Shown in pieces: positions 36,640 to 46,096 of a stretch of 50,819 nt of DNA (its first letter is position 1; every line of letters begins with the position of its first letter). The DNA comes from a virus. The stretch covers positions 1 to 50,819 of the IMG/VR virus record IMGVR_UViG_3300043433_000062, one strand, 5' to 3'. Both the position numbers and the translations under genes were made by a program. The notes beneath the pieces were generated by a model. It was given only the letters and a program-made list of their open reading frames with translations, made no database searches and was not told the origin of the DNA.

Positions 36640-38238
36640 TTACATTCCCATTGCCATTGGATCTTCAGGTTCTGGTTCTTCAGCTTCTTTTGCTGCATTT
36701 CTTGCTTTATAAGCTTCATTTGCTGCTTTATCATCTGGAGAAAGTTTAAGGTATCTGTCAACTAAGAATTCCATATCGAAGTATGGTGATTCTTCCATAG
36801 TTATTGGATCTGTTTTAACTAATGAATCTTTCATTGTTCCAATAAAATCAAGTCTTTTTGTCATGATTTCCATTTGCTTTAATTCAGCAAACATATTTTC
36901 TTCGTTAAACTGTAGAGCAATTTGTGTTCTAAAACCTGCATCTTCTTTAAATTCAGGGAATTTCAAACACATTTGTAACCATAGTGGTTTAACTAATATC
37001 TCTTGGAATGAACTACGTAAACGTTTAATAAATTTAGCGAATTTGATTTCATCTCTAATCATACCATCAGCTTCCATTGCGAAATCTCCACCACCATCTT
37101 CATACATAAATCTAGAGTATGGGATTTTAGAAACTGCTTTAAGTTTATCTGAGAAATATTTTAATGCTTCTGTGTCGCTTAATTCTGGACCATCTCCACC
37201 AAGAGTTTCAATCTCTGGTTGTTCTCCGTCCTTACTAGGTAACCAATATTCTTTATTGAATTGTAACATTGGTTTTCCGTTAGTGGTCAAGGATGCACTG
37301 TCCCAATCAAAATCTACAACTTCTTTATAGTTATTCATTAACTGAGAAAGCGATTGTTTTGCTCTTGTTTTAGATTTACCGCCAACTGGGATAATAAACT
37401 TCATTCTATAAGATGAATTTGTAACAGCCCAAATAACTCTGGTATGTTCCATAATTCTCATCAAGTTAAATGATCTTACTAATCTTTCAAGGTAAGAAAC
37501 TCTTGATGCTGTAGTAATTGAAGAGTATGAAATATAAATAATCTGAGAGTCATAAAGTTTTCTCTCTTTCATTGGATCGTCTTTAAACTGAATCCATACT
37601 TTTTTACCATCTTCATGATTATAAGCTGGTACTAGTGTTATTGGATCAATTTCCTTGAAACCAATAATTTCAGTCATTTCTGGATTGTAAATAATCTCAA
37701 ATGATAAATATCCATCAATTAACCATTTTCTATAAAAGTACCATGCTGATTGGTCCATGTTAAAACCAAAATATTGGTAAATGTCCCTAAATGCTTTATT
37801 AAGATATTTTTGAACCTCATCTGATACTTCCATTCCAATAATTTCTGGATTGGCGATAAAGTTTTTATTATCGAATACGATTGATTCATCGCAAATAATA
37901 TCTAAAATGTCTTCGATTTCGTCGTGTTGAGCAAATGCTCTTAATTCATCCCTTTTACTTTTATAATTCTGGTCAAAGAATGGAATATTTTTACGCATTG
38001 TCGTATCAGCCATTGAAAGTGCTGCGAATGCGCCATACATATCATCATTATCCAATCCTAGCGGATTCATTTGGCCGTAACCAATTGCATCTTCTACTGG
38101 ACCGATTGCTTGTGATTGTCTAAGTACCAAATCATCATAGTACATACCGAAAGAAGATAACTTCTTCAGCGTGTCACTAAGCATGAAAGGTTTTTTACCA
38201 GTGCTCAATGGACCATTTCTCTGTACAAATCCTGCCAT
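36640..38238 (-). CDS. 20: Portal protein (gp20-like)
   Basis: A 532-residue portal, close to T4 gp20 (524 aa). Conserved features include AQHDEIEDILDIICDE, the wing and stem regions IIYNPEMTEIIGFKEIDP, and KQSLSQLMNNYKEVV, with the GKPMLQFNKEYWLP, YMxxEDGGGDFAM-like segment MYEDGGGDFAMEADG. Twelve copies form the ring at the head vertex that starts capsid assembly, docks the terminase and joins the neck. Its place before the core, protease and capsid genes is as in T4. Confidence 0.94.
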   Translation of the reverse strand: MAGFVQRNGPLSTGKKPFMLSDTLKKLSSFGMYYDDLVLRQSQAIGPVEDAIGYGQMNPLGLDNDDMYGAFAALSMADTTMRKNIPFFDQNYKSKRDELRAFAQHDEIEDILDIICDESIVFDNKNFIANPEIIGMEVSDEVQKYLNKAFRDIYQYFGFNMDQSAWYFYRKWLIDGYLSFEIIYNPEMTEIIGFKEIDPITLVPAYNHEDGKKVWIQFKDDPMKERKLYDSQIIYISYSSITTASRVSYLERLVRSFNLMRIMEHTRVIWAVTNSSYRMKFIIPVGGKSKTRAKQSLSQLMNNYKEVVDFDWDSASLTTNGKPMLQFNKEYWLPSKDGEQPEIETLGGDGPELSDTEALKYFSDKLKAVSKIPYSRFMYEDGGGDFAMEADGMIRDEIKFAKFIKRLRSSFQEILVKPLWLQMCLKFPEFKEDAGFRTQIALQFNEENMFAELKQMEIMTKRLDFIGTMKDSLVKTDPITMEESPYFDMEFLVDRYLKLSPDDKAANEAYKARNAAKEAEEPEPEDPMAMGM

Positions 38239-38260
38239 TATATTATTATATTAATTTTAG

Positions 38261-38270
38261 TTATATATTC
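38261..38270 (-). promoter_or_regulatory. Putative late promoter of the portal gene
   Basis: The minus strand reads AAGAATATATAACT, a one-base variant of the motif, 23 bases upstream of the portal start and overlapping the previous gene's stop. Confidence 0.5.
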
Positions 38271-38896
38271 TTTTTAAAATAGTCGTTAAACATTAGTCGT
38301 AGTTTCATTACGTTTGTTCCATGGAAATCCATGAAATCACATATAGCAATTTCTGGCCATTTTGAGTAACTTACAACTGCTTGTCCTTTTTTTCTAGCAG
38401 GTATATATTGCCTTAAGGCAAAATCATAACCAAACTTTTCAAGGTATTTTTTCATACCAGTATACGTTATTCTAAGTGGCTTGTCAGTTAACGCATTATT
38501 TTTACTGGGAGTATCAATCCCAAGAATATCTGAAATTAGGTCAGGATTTTCCTTCTCTATTCTAATATTCATTTTTGTAAATAGTTCATCAAGTAATCTT
38601 TCCTTGAAAACTACAGGTAATAGGTTTAAATTAATTCCAAAATCATTTCCACCAACTTGTTCAATTGCCAAAACTACCGGGTTTTTATCAAACCATGGAA
38701 GTTCTTTCTCGTATTTTGGAGAATATTCAAACACATATATTTTACCAGGTTCAAATCTATTTCGGGTTTCCTGTGCTTCATTAACTTTTTTAGATTTGAT
38801 TCCTTCTTGAAACCAATCCATTGACGCTTTTGAGGCTTTTACTTTACCCCCAAATTCTTTAGTTAATTCAGCAATTCTTTGTTTAATGTAACCCAT
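38261..38896 (-). CDS. Virion protein, possibly DNA end protector (gp2-like)
   Basis: A 211-residue protein. The central block IYVFEYSPKYEKELPWFDKN followed by DFGINLNLLP resembles a motif (FxYxPK...LPYYDxxP...GINLHYLP) that I associate with T4-like phage virion proteins. It directly follows the gp4-like gene with a 14-base overlap, and in T4 genes 2 and 4 are neighbours. On that basis it could be gp2, which protects the DNA ends in the head, but the sequence evidence is thin. The N-terminal 60 residues are basic. Confidence 0.42.
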   Translation of the reverse strand: MGYIKQRIAELTKEFGGKVKASKASMDWFQEGIKSKKVNEAQETRNRFEPGKIYVFEYSPKYEKELPWFDKNPVVLAIEQVGGNDFGINLNLLPVVFKERLLDELFTKMNIRIEKENPDLISDILGIDTPSKNNALTDKPLRITYTGMKKYLEKFGYDFALRQYIPARKKGQAVVSYSKWPEIAICDFMDFHGTNVMKLRLMFNDYFKKNI

Positions 38897-39371
38897 TTTT
38901 AATCGTGTCTTCTGTCAGAACAATAAATTTCCAACATCTACTTGCAGCATATTCTTTGGCTGCATTATATTTATCCATATTTTTAACATACTGCTCGGCA
39001 AGAAACTTATACGATTCTAAAGCCTTTTTAGACATCTTAGTAGGAGGTTGTGGTTTTTGAATTTGAGCCTTTGGTTTAATTTCTGCTAAAAATTCTTCAG
39101 TTGAACCGTCCTGTTTTAAGATTTTAAAATAAAAATCTGGATGATATGTTCTTTGTTTGTTTCCCTGCCTAGACCAATATTTAATCTCAACGGGTTCACT
39201 AGACCACACTAAAACCTTGTCATTAATATCACACCAAATCATAAACTTGTATTCCCATGAACTCCTATAGATAATAGGGGTTGGTCCCGCATACTTTTGT
39301 GGGTTTTTAGGATTAAAATAACCTTGATTGAATCCTGAGTTTTTAGTTGGTTTGAGATTTTTTATTGACAT
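38883..39371 (-). CDS. 4: Head completion protein (gp4-like)
   Basis: A 162-residue protein, near T4 gp4 (150 aa). Typical residues are IIYRSSWEYKFMIWCDINDK, then VWSSEPVEIKYWS, YHPDFYFKI and FLAEIKPK. The E...D...ExK arrangement is that of a PD-(D/E)XK nuclease-like fold, as proposed for this family. It acts in the last step of head maturation before tail joining. It is coupled to the gp55-like gene, starting at its stop. Confidence 0.88.
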   Translation of the reverse strand: MSIKNLKPTKNSGFNQGYFNPKNPQKYAGPTPIIYRSSWEYKFMIWCDINDKVLVWSSEPVEIKYWSRQGNKQRTYHPDFYFKILKQDGSTEEFLAEIKPKAQIQKPQPPTKMSKKALESYKFLAEQYVKNMDKYNAAKEYAASRCWKFIVLTEDTIKNGLH

Positions 39372-39742
39372 TAAATAGAATAAATGCCGGCATTATCGTC
39401 GTCGCTTGAAGCCCTATTCATCGAGATAGTACCTTTATATTTTTGAGGATGTATTTTGTTCCAACCTTTCGCATATCCACGTTTTGCAATTTCTGTAAAG
39501 TATGCAAACGCATTTGGATATTCTGGGTTAAATCCTCGCCAGTATTTTAGGAGGTCTAACATTGCGAATTGAAGACAATCTTGTCTATCGTCTGGATTTA
39601 CATAAGACATTCTATTAATTGCTCTTTCTGCTAATAAGATTAGCATTTTTTCGGCAGTCGGTGTTAACTTGTCTAGATCCTTAGATTCACTCATTGCTGT
39701 ATGTAAATCTTTGTTGTTTAAATAGTTTTTAGTTTTAGCCAC
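39371..39742 (-). CDS. 55: Late transcription sigma factor (gp55-like)
   Basis: A 123-residue protein that follows T4 gp55 (185 aa) block by block: NYLNNKDLHTAM (T4 YVNNKELLQAI), EKMLILLAERAINRMSYVN, a region 2-like QDCLQFAMLDLLKYWRGFNP, and YPNAFAYFTEIAKRGYAKGW (T4 YKNPHAYITQACFNAFVQR). It should direct host RNA polymerase to the GATATATAA late promoters. It is about 60 residues shorter, mostly at the C-terminus, where T4 gp55 carries its clamp-binding peptide, so clamp contact may differ. A TATATAAT-like motif lies upstream. Confidence 0.82.
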   Translation of the reverse strand: MAKTKNYLNNKDLHTAMSESKDLDKLTPTAEKMLILLAERAINRMSYVNPDDRQDCLQFAMLDLLKYWRGFNPEYPNAFAYFTEIAKRGYAKGWNKIHPQKYKGTISMNRASSDDDNAGIYSI

Positions 39743-39813
39743 TGTATTTTCTTTAAATTTATACTAAATTATATAGACCGTTACCTTTTTGTTTCACGAA
39801 GGTGTATAGACAA

Positions 39814-39839
39814 CAAAAGGGGCGCATAGCGTCCCTTTC
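39814..39839 (-). terminator. Terminator after the 253-aa gene
   Basis: Stem AAAGGGACGC/GCGCCCCTTTT with a 3-base loop, followed by TTTTGTTG. Confidence 0.85.
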
Positions 39840-39863
39840 ATTTAATTATTTCTATATTAATTC

Positions 39864-40625
39864 TTATGCATTTAATGCAGCAATCTTGTCTTCCCAAGAT
39901 TTAATTTCTCCGTTGATTAAAGATTCAGCTTCTTTAATAGCTACATCGTTTCTATCGGCAGTTGATAATAAACCTTTTTGATCTTTTAAGAAAGCGATCA
40001 TTGATTCATAAGTTGCAATTTTCTCTTCTTTAATCGCTAATTCAGCAGATTCTCCTTCTACCATTTCTTTTAAGAATGAAAGAGCAGATTCTCCAGTTTC
40101 TTTAGTAACATAATCTACAGCTTCATTAGCATTTTCTGCTTTAAAGAATTTTGCAATTTTGTTAGATTTGTTGAAACGTGCAACATATACTTCTTCGTTT
40201 AATTTGAATAAATTTACGATAGTATTGTTTCCTTCAAAAGTTGCAGCAAAATCAAGAGTTACAAAATTTGATAATAATGTTGGAAGAGATTCAAACAATT
40301 CAGCAATTGGTTTCTCATTGTATCTTACCATACCGGCAGAAATAACGTGAGTTGTAAATGTGTTTCCTTCAATTAATGAAGTATTGTGTTGGAATTTACC
40401 TTCAGTTAAATTGTAGATAAATTTGCTAGGTCCATGGAACCATTTGATAGAATCATTTGAAAATTCAAAAGATTCAAATGCATTGATTGCATTAACTAAA
40501 GTTGGGTTATTAGTTCCTTCAACTTCTTTAATTTCAGTGTCATTCATTTCGAAAAGTCTTCCGCTTACATAAAACTGGAAAGATTCTTCTAACTTAATAA
40601 ATGGTGCAAGAATATTAGTTGTCAT
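39864..40625 (-). CDS. Hypothetical protein (253 aa), late
   Basis: An alpha/beta protein rich in Phe, Asn and Glu. It begins MTTNILAPFIKLEESFQFYV and ends in a helical, coiled-coil-like region (LAIKEEKIATYESMIAFLKD, SWEDKIAALNA). I do not recognise a family. It lies between the gp15-like gene and gp55, has a full late promoter motif upstream and its own terminator downstream, so it is probably made in quantity as a virion or assembly protein. Confidence 0.75.
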   Translation of the reverse strand: MTTNILAPFIKLEESFQFYVSGRLFEMNDTEIKEVEGTNNPTLVNAINAFESFEFSNDSIKWFHGPSKFIYNLTEGKFQHNTSLIEGNTFTTHVISAGMVRYNEKPIAELFESLPTLLSNFVTLDFAATFEGNNTIVNLFKLNEEVYVARFNKSNKIAKFFKAENANEAVDYVTKETGESALSFLKEMVEGESAELAIKEEKIATYESMIAFLKDQKGLLSTADRNDVAIKEAESLINGEIKSWEDKIAALNA

Positions 40626-40646
40626 AATATTTAATTTTTTTCTTTT

Positions 40647-40656
40647 ATTATATATC
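40647..40656 (-). promoter_or_regulatory. Putative late promoter of the 253-aa gene
   Basis: The minus strand reads CAGATATATAATAAAAG, 22 bases upstream of the start, nearly identical to the sheath promoter. Confidence 0.68.
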
Positions 40657-40666
40657 TGTTTAATTG

Positions 40667-41488
40667 TTATCTGTTGTCAATATCGGTGTTGTCGATTGTT
40701 CTAGAGTCTTGTTGTGTTGTATTTGTTTGAATTAGGTTTGAATTAATTTCAAACATTCTGTTTCCAACATGTCTTTCGGTTGATTCTCTATTAGTTCCAA
40801 AACTTTCTTCATTACCCCAATTAAATGATGGTATGAATGAATTAATTTCGATAGCAAATGTTATTTTGTACTTGTCTTTGTCCTCAAATGTAAATCCTAA
40901 CGGTCTTTCTTGTGTATAATCGTCTGGAAATGCATAATAAGATGCAATTCTATAAGTTCCCTCATCTAAATGTCCAACTTCAACATTAAAATAATTTGAC
41001 TTATAAAGTCTTTTAATAATTGATTCGGTTATTTTAAAAGAATCAAGTGTTGAAGATACTAAAATCTCAATATCAAATCCAAGTGTAATTGGAATCATAT
41101 CAAATTCAGCAGTGTAACCTTCCATTGCTCCTTCAGAATTCATTTTAGTATAACTACCAACAGTTCTTTTATTAACTAATTTCGATGAATCAATACTTAC
41201 TGAAGTAAGATTTGCAACTCCTCTAGGAACAACATCATAATTACCATCAGCGAATGCTCCATCAGGTGTACAATTCGGACCTGAAGCTGTTTTAAATAAA
41301 AAATGATCCCTTAAAAATTGGTCGTCTCCTGTGATTGAATAATAAAAAGGAACATCAACTCGAATTCTTTCAGTATTTGAAATTTGTCTATGAAAATAAA
41401 CCTTGTTATTAAGATCAGCTAAGAAACCTATAATAAGGTGTCTTAAAACACTATCGTCGCTATTATATTTTAAATTGTAACTTGCCAT
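40667..41488 (-). CDS. 15: Proximal tail sheath stabilisation protein (gp15-like)
   Basis: A 273-residue protein, the same length as T4 gp15 (272 aa). Matching blocks in order are LRHLIIGFLADLNNKVYFHR, ERIRVDVPFYYSITGDDQFL, VPRGVANLTSVSIDSSKLVN, the central FDMIPITLGFDIEILVSSTL, ITESIIKRLYKSNYFNVEV, and KITFAIEINSFIP. The last 45 residues are Asn/Thr-rich and probably disordered. It caps the tail after sheath completion and joins it to the head. A GATATATAC motif lies just before the start. Confidence 0.76.
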   Translation of the reverse strand: MASYNLKYNSDDSVLRHLIIGFLADLNNKVYFHRQISNTERIRVDVPFYYSITGDDQFLRDHFLFKTASGPNCTPDGAFADGNYDVVPRGVANLTSVSIDSSKLVNKRTVGSYTKMNSEGAMEGYTAEFDMIPITLGFDIEILVSSTLDSFKITESIIKRLYKSNYFNVEVGHLDEGTYRIASYYAFPDDYTQERPLGFTFEDKDKYKITFAIEINSFIPSFNWGNEESFGTNRESTERHVGNRMFEINSNLIQTNTTQQDSRTIDNTDIDNR

Positions 41489-41491
41489 TTA

Positions 41492-41500
41492 GTATATATC
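41492..41500 (-). promoter_or_regulatory. Possible late promoter of the gp15-like gene
   Basis: The minus strand reads TGATATATACTAAATGG, only 3 bases from the ATG. It is a one-base variant of the late motif. Confidence 0.4.
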
Positions 41501-41501
41501 A

Positions 41502-43175
41502 TTATTCTATAGATTCAATATCAAACTTTGAAAATCCATTCTCTCTGTAGATTTGAACTTTTTTATCAAATAATTCATGAGGCAATACAGTATGATTAAT
41601 GATAAAACAATTTATTTTGCTCTCTTTAATAACTTGACTTAAAATCTTAAGAATATTATGGATTCCGTCAGCATCAACCGAACTTAATAACTCATCTAAG
41701 AAAAGTAGGTTTAATTGTGGGAATCTTAATTTAAGAATTTTAATGATTGCAATAATAACAATGAAATCTGCTTTTTTACGTTCTCCTGTTGAAAGCGTTA
41801 ATGGATTAATCTCTTCTCCTAAATGATTAATAATACAATTGAATTTCTCATCAAATCTGATATGAAAATGTAAGTGCATTGTTTGAGTCATTAATGCAAT
41901 ATTCGCATTAAGTCCTGGTAAGATAGTTTTGATTGCTAAATTCTTAACACCATCTTCTCCAAGTACTTCCTCAATCATCTCAAGAAAACCAAGATCAATT
42001 GCTTTAGTATCTTTTAAGGTTCCTTTCTCATTCTCTTGTTTTTCAAAGTCACTGATAATTTGTTCTAAATGAGAAAAATCTGCAGTACCTTTAATTGCAT
42101 CCTTGATTTTGATCAATTCACCTTTTAAATTTCTAATGTTTGTATTTAAGGAAGAAACTTTGTCTTGAACTGCTCTATCTTTTGTTCGCAAATCAATTAT
42201 GCTCTGTTTGATTGCATTAACATCTTCACTTACCTTTGATAGCCTTTCAGGAATTGATTCGATTTCTTTTTGAATTTCACATTTTCTGTCAATATGGAAT
42301 TCTCCGCTTAATTCACTTTCACAAGTCGGGCATGTATTATTTTCATACAACTCTAACTTCTTTTTTAATTCAGCTAATTTGAATTTTAATTCAGATTCAG
42401 TTGATTGTTTTGTTTGTAAATCAGTTGTAAAAGTTCCCAGACTTGCTGTGATTTTCTCTTGAGCCTCTTCAAGTTTCTTTTTATTCTCATCATATTTAAT
42501 TAGAGAATCTTTAAGTTCTTGTATTTTTTGCTTGTCCTTTTCTTGACTTTCCTCCATTAATTGCTCCAATTTTTCTTTAACTGAAGCTATATTCTCATTA
42601 ATTTGAGATAATTCTCTGGTAAATGAATCAATGTCTCCTTTAAGAACTCTTCTCTCTTCTTTGATTGCGTTTTGCATATCATTAAGAATTGAGAATCCAA
42701 ACATTTTATCAATGATCTGTCTTTTATCACTATTACTCATTGTCAAAAAGGACTTAAAGTCATTGACTGAAAGAATGATAATGTTTTTAAATACATGGTA
42801 AGGTATTCCGAAGATTTCCTCTTCTAAATAATCTTGAACTGATTTTTTACCAGCCTTGTCGAATTCGATACCATTTAAGTATACTTTAAAAATACCTGGA
42901 GCAAGACCTCGTTCAATAGTAACCTGTGTAGATTTGCATTGTAATTTGATACGTACCCAAAGTTCTTTATTGATTCTATTTGGTAGGTCATTTAACTTAA
43001 CGCCTTCCACTTTACCGTAAAGAGCAAAAACTATCGCGTTAGCAATAGTTGTTTTACCCTCTCCGTTTTTTCCTAGTGTTAAAAACAGTTCTGGTTTATT
43101 TTCATCAAATTCTATTTTTTGAATCTTATTACCATAAGAAGCAAAGTTTTTTAATTCTATGCTCTGTATTTTCAT
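41502..43175 (-). CDS. 46: Recombination endonuclease subunit gp46 (Rad50/SbcC-like)
   Basis: A 557-residue SMC-like ATPase, equal in length to T4 gp46 (560 aa). The N-terminus carries Walker A LGKNGEGKTTIANA. Long coiled coils flank a central zinc hook CPTCESELSG at about residues 280-290. The C-terminus carries the signature motif LSTGERKKADF and Walker B LLFLDELLSSVDADG. With gp47 it resects DNA ends for recombination-dependent replication and host DNA breakdown. The gp47 gene lies 3 bases upstream. Confidence 0.95.
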   Translation of the reverse strand: MKIQSIELKNFASYGNKIQKIEFDENKPELFLTLGKNGEGKTTIANAIVFALYGKVEGVKLNDLPNRINKELWVRIKLQCKSTQVTIERGLAPGIFKVYLNGIEFDKAGKKSVQDYLEEEIFGIPYHVFKNIIILSVNDFKSFLTMSNSDKRQIIDKMFGFSILNDMQNAIKEERRVLKGDIDSFTRELSQINENIASVKEKLEQLMEESQEKDKQKIQELKDSLIKYDENKKKLEEAQEKITASLGTFTTDLQTKQSTESELKFKLAELKKKLELYENNTCPTCESELSGEFHIDRKCEIQKEIESIPERLSKVSEDVNAIKQSIIDLRTKDRAVQDKVSSLNTNIRNLKGELIKIKDAIKGTADFSHLEQIISDFEKQENEKGTLKDTKAIDLGFLEMIEEVLGEDGVKNLAIKTILPGLNANIALMTQTMHLHFHIRFDEKFNCIINHLGEEINPLTLSTGERKKADFIVIIAIIKILKLRFPQLNLLFLDELLSSVDADGIHNILKILSQVIKESKINCFIINHTVLPHELFDKKVQIYRENGFSKFDIESIE

Positions 43176-43178
43176 ATT

Positions 43179-44291
43179 TTAATCCGTTTGGTTATTATAT
43201 GCATGAAAGTCATGAAGTTTCTTTAATCTGTCTTTAATTTGATTTTTAGTATTTTCATCATGCGTTAAACTATCAACATAAACATTACAAAGATGTAAAA
43301 TGTTATAGTTTTTGTAAAGGTCTTCAATTTGATCCATGTCATATTCATCTTCTCCTAAAAATGTATCTTGTTCATAAATATTAGGATCGATTTTTCGACT
43401 GATTTTTTGTACCCTATTAATAAGTCTGGAAAGTGCAGAAGTTGTTGCAATATTCGAAGGAACGTATAAATCAACATAATTATTTCTAATTGCATCTTTG
43501 AATTCACCGAGTGGTGTATTATATAGTTGAGTTAGATTGAACTTAACGAACTTTGGTGATATTGTGTTTTCAAAGAAAGTTTCCTGCATGTCTTCTAAGT
43601 TAACCAGGTCAAACCCTTTGGTATTGTCCATATCGGATCTGGTTAATTCATAAGGAGTCCCTACCATTCTAAGTTTACCTCTTCTTTGTCGGTAATGGAT
43701 ATGTCCAGAATATACTGCATCAAATCTATCATAAGAAGATGCTTCAACTCCATGAAAATTATCAACCTTCTTATTTAATTTAATACCTCGAACTTCAGAG
43801 TGACAAAATACAATTCTAGATTCTGGATATTCTCCAAGAGTTTCTAGTTCATGCGCCATGTCTCTTCTCCAAGGCATCAATAGGACTTTTTTATCTCCCC
43901 ATGTAAATTCTTGCGGCTCTTTGTAAATTGCAACATTTGGGATCCATTTAAGAGCATCAATTGAACTTACTTCATTACTCTTCTTGGCCCAGATATCATG
44001 ATTACCGCAAATTACATGTGTTGGCATTATTTTACCCAATCTTTCAAAAAGATCTATCGAATAATGAAGTACCTTGATGTTAACACTTTGTCTATTATCG
44101 AAGGCATCTCCAACTTGTACCAAAATATCTCCTTCTTCGTAGTTTTCTAATAAGGTTGGGATAAATTGATTGTCATAGAAATCTTTTTGCATTTCTAGCC
44201 ATTCCAAAGAACTTGAACGTACTCCTAAGTGCATATCACCTAGAATCCAAATTCTTTTAACTGGTTTGTCTAATATTGCTTGTTCGATCAT
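43179..44291 (-). CDS. 47: Recombination endonuclease subunit gp47 (Mre11/SbcD-like)
   Basis: A 370-residue metallophosphoesterase nuclease; T4 gp47 has 339. All metal motifs are intact: LGDMHLGVRS, VQVGDAFDNR, CGNHDIW, CHSEVRG and SGHIHYR. It forms the nuclease partner of gp46. In contrast to the phosphoesterase homologue at 9122-9643, the catalytic residues are complete. It follows the 147-aa gene by 4 bases. Confidence 0.95.
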   Translation of the reverse strand: MIEQAILDKPVKRIWILGDMHLGVRSSSLEWLEMQKDFYDNQFIPTLLENYEEGDILVQVGDAFDNRQSVNIKVLHYSIDLFERLGKIMPTHVICGNHDIWAKKSNEVSSIDALKWIPNVAIYKEPQEFTWGDKKVLLMPWRRDMAHELETLGEYPESRIVFCHSEVRGIKLNKKVDNFHGVEASSYDRFDAVYSGHIHYRQRRGKLRMVGTPYELTRSDMDNTKGFDLVNLEDMQETFFENTISPKFVKFNLTQLYNTPLGEFKDAIRNNYVDLYVPSNIATTSALSRLINRVQKISRKIDPNIYEQDTFLGEDEYDMDQIEDLYKNYNILHLCNVYVDSLTHDENTKNQIKDRLKKLHDFHAYNNQTD

Positions 44292-44295
44292 AGTG

Positions 44296-44739
44296 TTAGA
44301 ATAATCTATTTATATTCTTTTTCTTTAGTACGTTTGTCTTTCTGTCAAGAGTCTCAATTAACTCTTCTTTAAACTTATTTCCAAGTGATTGGTAGAATTT
44401 TGTTGGATTAACATTAAAGTAATCACATAATTCCGAAAACACTTCAATAATTGAATGATTTGGTCTTAACTCATCTGAAATAAATTCATAGATTTCGTTA
44501 ATTTCAATCTTTTTTAATTTAGTTGTTTGATTGAACTCGGTAATATCATTAAAATGTCTAAATCTTGAAGATTCTATCAATTCATGAATTTTATCGGTTA
44601 TGATTTTGCTTTCAATTTTGTCCTCCTCATCTCGGGTATCCATGTAACTTGGAGCAATATCAAATGAAAATGAAGGATCCATTTCAAATTCGCTCTCTTC
44701 GAATGTATTGTCGAATATTTTGTCTCTTTGTGTTCTCAT
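44296..44739 (-). CDS. Hypothetical protein, possibly late co-activator gp33
   Basis: A 147-residue acidic, helical protein. The C-terminal third (IIEVFSELCDYFNVNPTKFY, then GNKFKEELIETLDRK and ending NINRLF) has the layout of T4-like gp33: a helix, a short ordered loop, an LK-x-K/E helix and a hydrophobic C-terminal tail that in T4 binds the sliding clamp. The tail resembles the ends of the polymerase fragment (STSLF) and the exonuclease (LNTLF). The match is by pattern only, and T4 gp33 is shorter (112 aa). It is coupled to the gp41 helicase gene. Confidence 0.42.
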   Translation of the reverse strand: MRTQRDKIFDNTFEESEFEMDPSFSFDIAPSYMDTRDEEDKIESKIITDKIHELIESSRFRHFNDITEFNQTTKLKKIEINEIYEFISDELRPNHSIIEVFSELCDYFNVNPTKFYQSLGNKFKEELIETLDRKTNVLKKKNINRLF

Positions 44740-46052
44740 TATAAATTGTGTATATTTGAATTTGTAACATCGTCAGTTTCGGTAAGTCTCATATATTGAT
44801 AATTAATATCTAATCGACATTTAACTCCTTTACCTTCACCATCTCTAATTTTTAGTACTTTAAGCCAGTATTCGCTACTCGCTCTCATTAAGTCATCTTG
44901 AATAATTCCAAGCATTAAATCGGCAGTATGTGAAAGTCCTGCAGATTCTGCAACATCACCCATACCAATATCGCTTGAATTATAATTGTTTCGATTAATT
45001 TGGGTTGCTGTAACAATTAACCATCCATTTCTAACTCCCATTGCTCTTAAATCTTCAGCAATTTGCTTGATTTTTAAGTACATATTTTCAGAGTTTGGAT
45101 TTCTGTAGTTTGCTAGAATGTTTATGTAGTCAATTACAATACAACCTAACTTTATTTTTCTTTCCTCTTCAATTTGTTTTAAATAGGCTTCAATATCTAA
45201 TACTGTTGCTTGTGATGTTGGAAATTGTTTAACGAATAATTGTCCAGGTGGGGTTAATCCATCACCAACATTTTCAAGTTTTCTTTTAATTAAATCTTTA
45301 TTCTTTGCCTTTTCCTCATATTCGCTCATTGGAATTGTTAAAAGGTTTGCTCCAATTCTTTTAAGAACTTTATGAGCTGCCATCTCTGCAGAAACAAATG
45401 CAGTATTAACTCCCATTTTAACAAAGTTTGCCGCATCATTTGCCAAATAAATTGACTTTCCAATATTCTGCTCTCCAACGTAAACTACCAATGAACCATC
45501 TTTATCATAACCTCCTGAAAGTAATCGGTCAAGGAACGAATATCCACTTGATATTTTCTGCCTTCCTTCTTGATAGTGGTCATCTGCATTAAAGAAATCA
45601 AGTCCTAGATCCGAATTAAATACAATTGAGTTTCTATCATTAATTAAAGTTTTAACTTTAGAGATGATTGACTCTACATTATCGGGATTAACATCGGTTG
45701 TTTTAATGTATTCGATAGTATCAATCAGGGTGTTGTCAAATGTTCGCCATTTAATCCAAGCTTCTGCTGTTGATATTAACCACTCATCGTCATATTGTGT
45801 CAGATCAGTGTTGTAAACCAACTCGATGATTGAATCTTCTACCTTACCTTTAAATTTAGGACTTTGTACAAGAATTTTCATTTGTTCCGACTTTGGAGTC
45901 TCATGAAACTTCTCATGGAACTTAGTCGCTAGGAAATGCATTGTATCAATTTCCTCTGAAGTATAGAAACCTTTATGTATTTTCTCTAAGTATTTTGGTT
46001 TTGCCAAAGATAACTTAAAGAATATTTTTTCAAAATCTTGTCCGAATTTCAT
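44739..46052 (-). CDS. 41: Replicative DNA helicase (gp41-like)
   Basis: A 437-residue DnaB-type helicase; T4 gp41 has 475. Key parts are the Walker A motif VGEQNIGKSIYLAND, the Walker B strand LGCIVIDYINILANY, the H3-type ATQINRNNYNSS and the C-terminal RDGEGKGVKCRLDI. It unwinds DNA ahead of the polymerase as a hexamer and normally works with the gp61 primase, which is not in this window. The 103-aa gene and UvsX lie directly upstream. Confidence 0.94.
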   Translation of the reverse strand: MKFGQDFEKIFFKLSLAKPKYLEKIHKGFYTSEEIDTMHFLATKFHEKFHETPKSEQMKILVQSPKFKGKVEDSIIELVYNTDLTQYDDEWLISTAEAWIKWRTFDNTLIDTIEYIKTTDVNPDNVESIISKVKTLINDRNSIVFNSDLGLDFFNADDHYQEGRQKISSGYSFLDRLLSGGYDKDGSLVVYVGEQNIGKSIYLANDAANFVKMGVNTAFVSAEMAAHKVLKRIGANLLTIPMSEYEEKAKNKDLIKRKLENVGDGLTPPGQLFVKQFPTSQATVLDIEAYLKQIEEERKIKLGCIVIDYINILANYRNPNSENMYLKIKQIAEDLRAMGVRNGWLIVTATQINRNNYNSSDIGMGDVAESAGLSHTADLMLGIIQDDLMRASSEYWLKVLKIRDGEGKGVKCRLDINYQYMRLTETDDVTNSNIHNL

Positions 46053-46096
46053 GTATTATTTGTTTTTAATTATAGATAAAAAATCTATAAAGTTTC

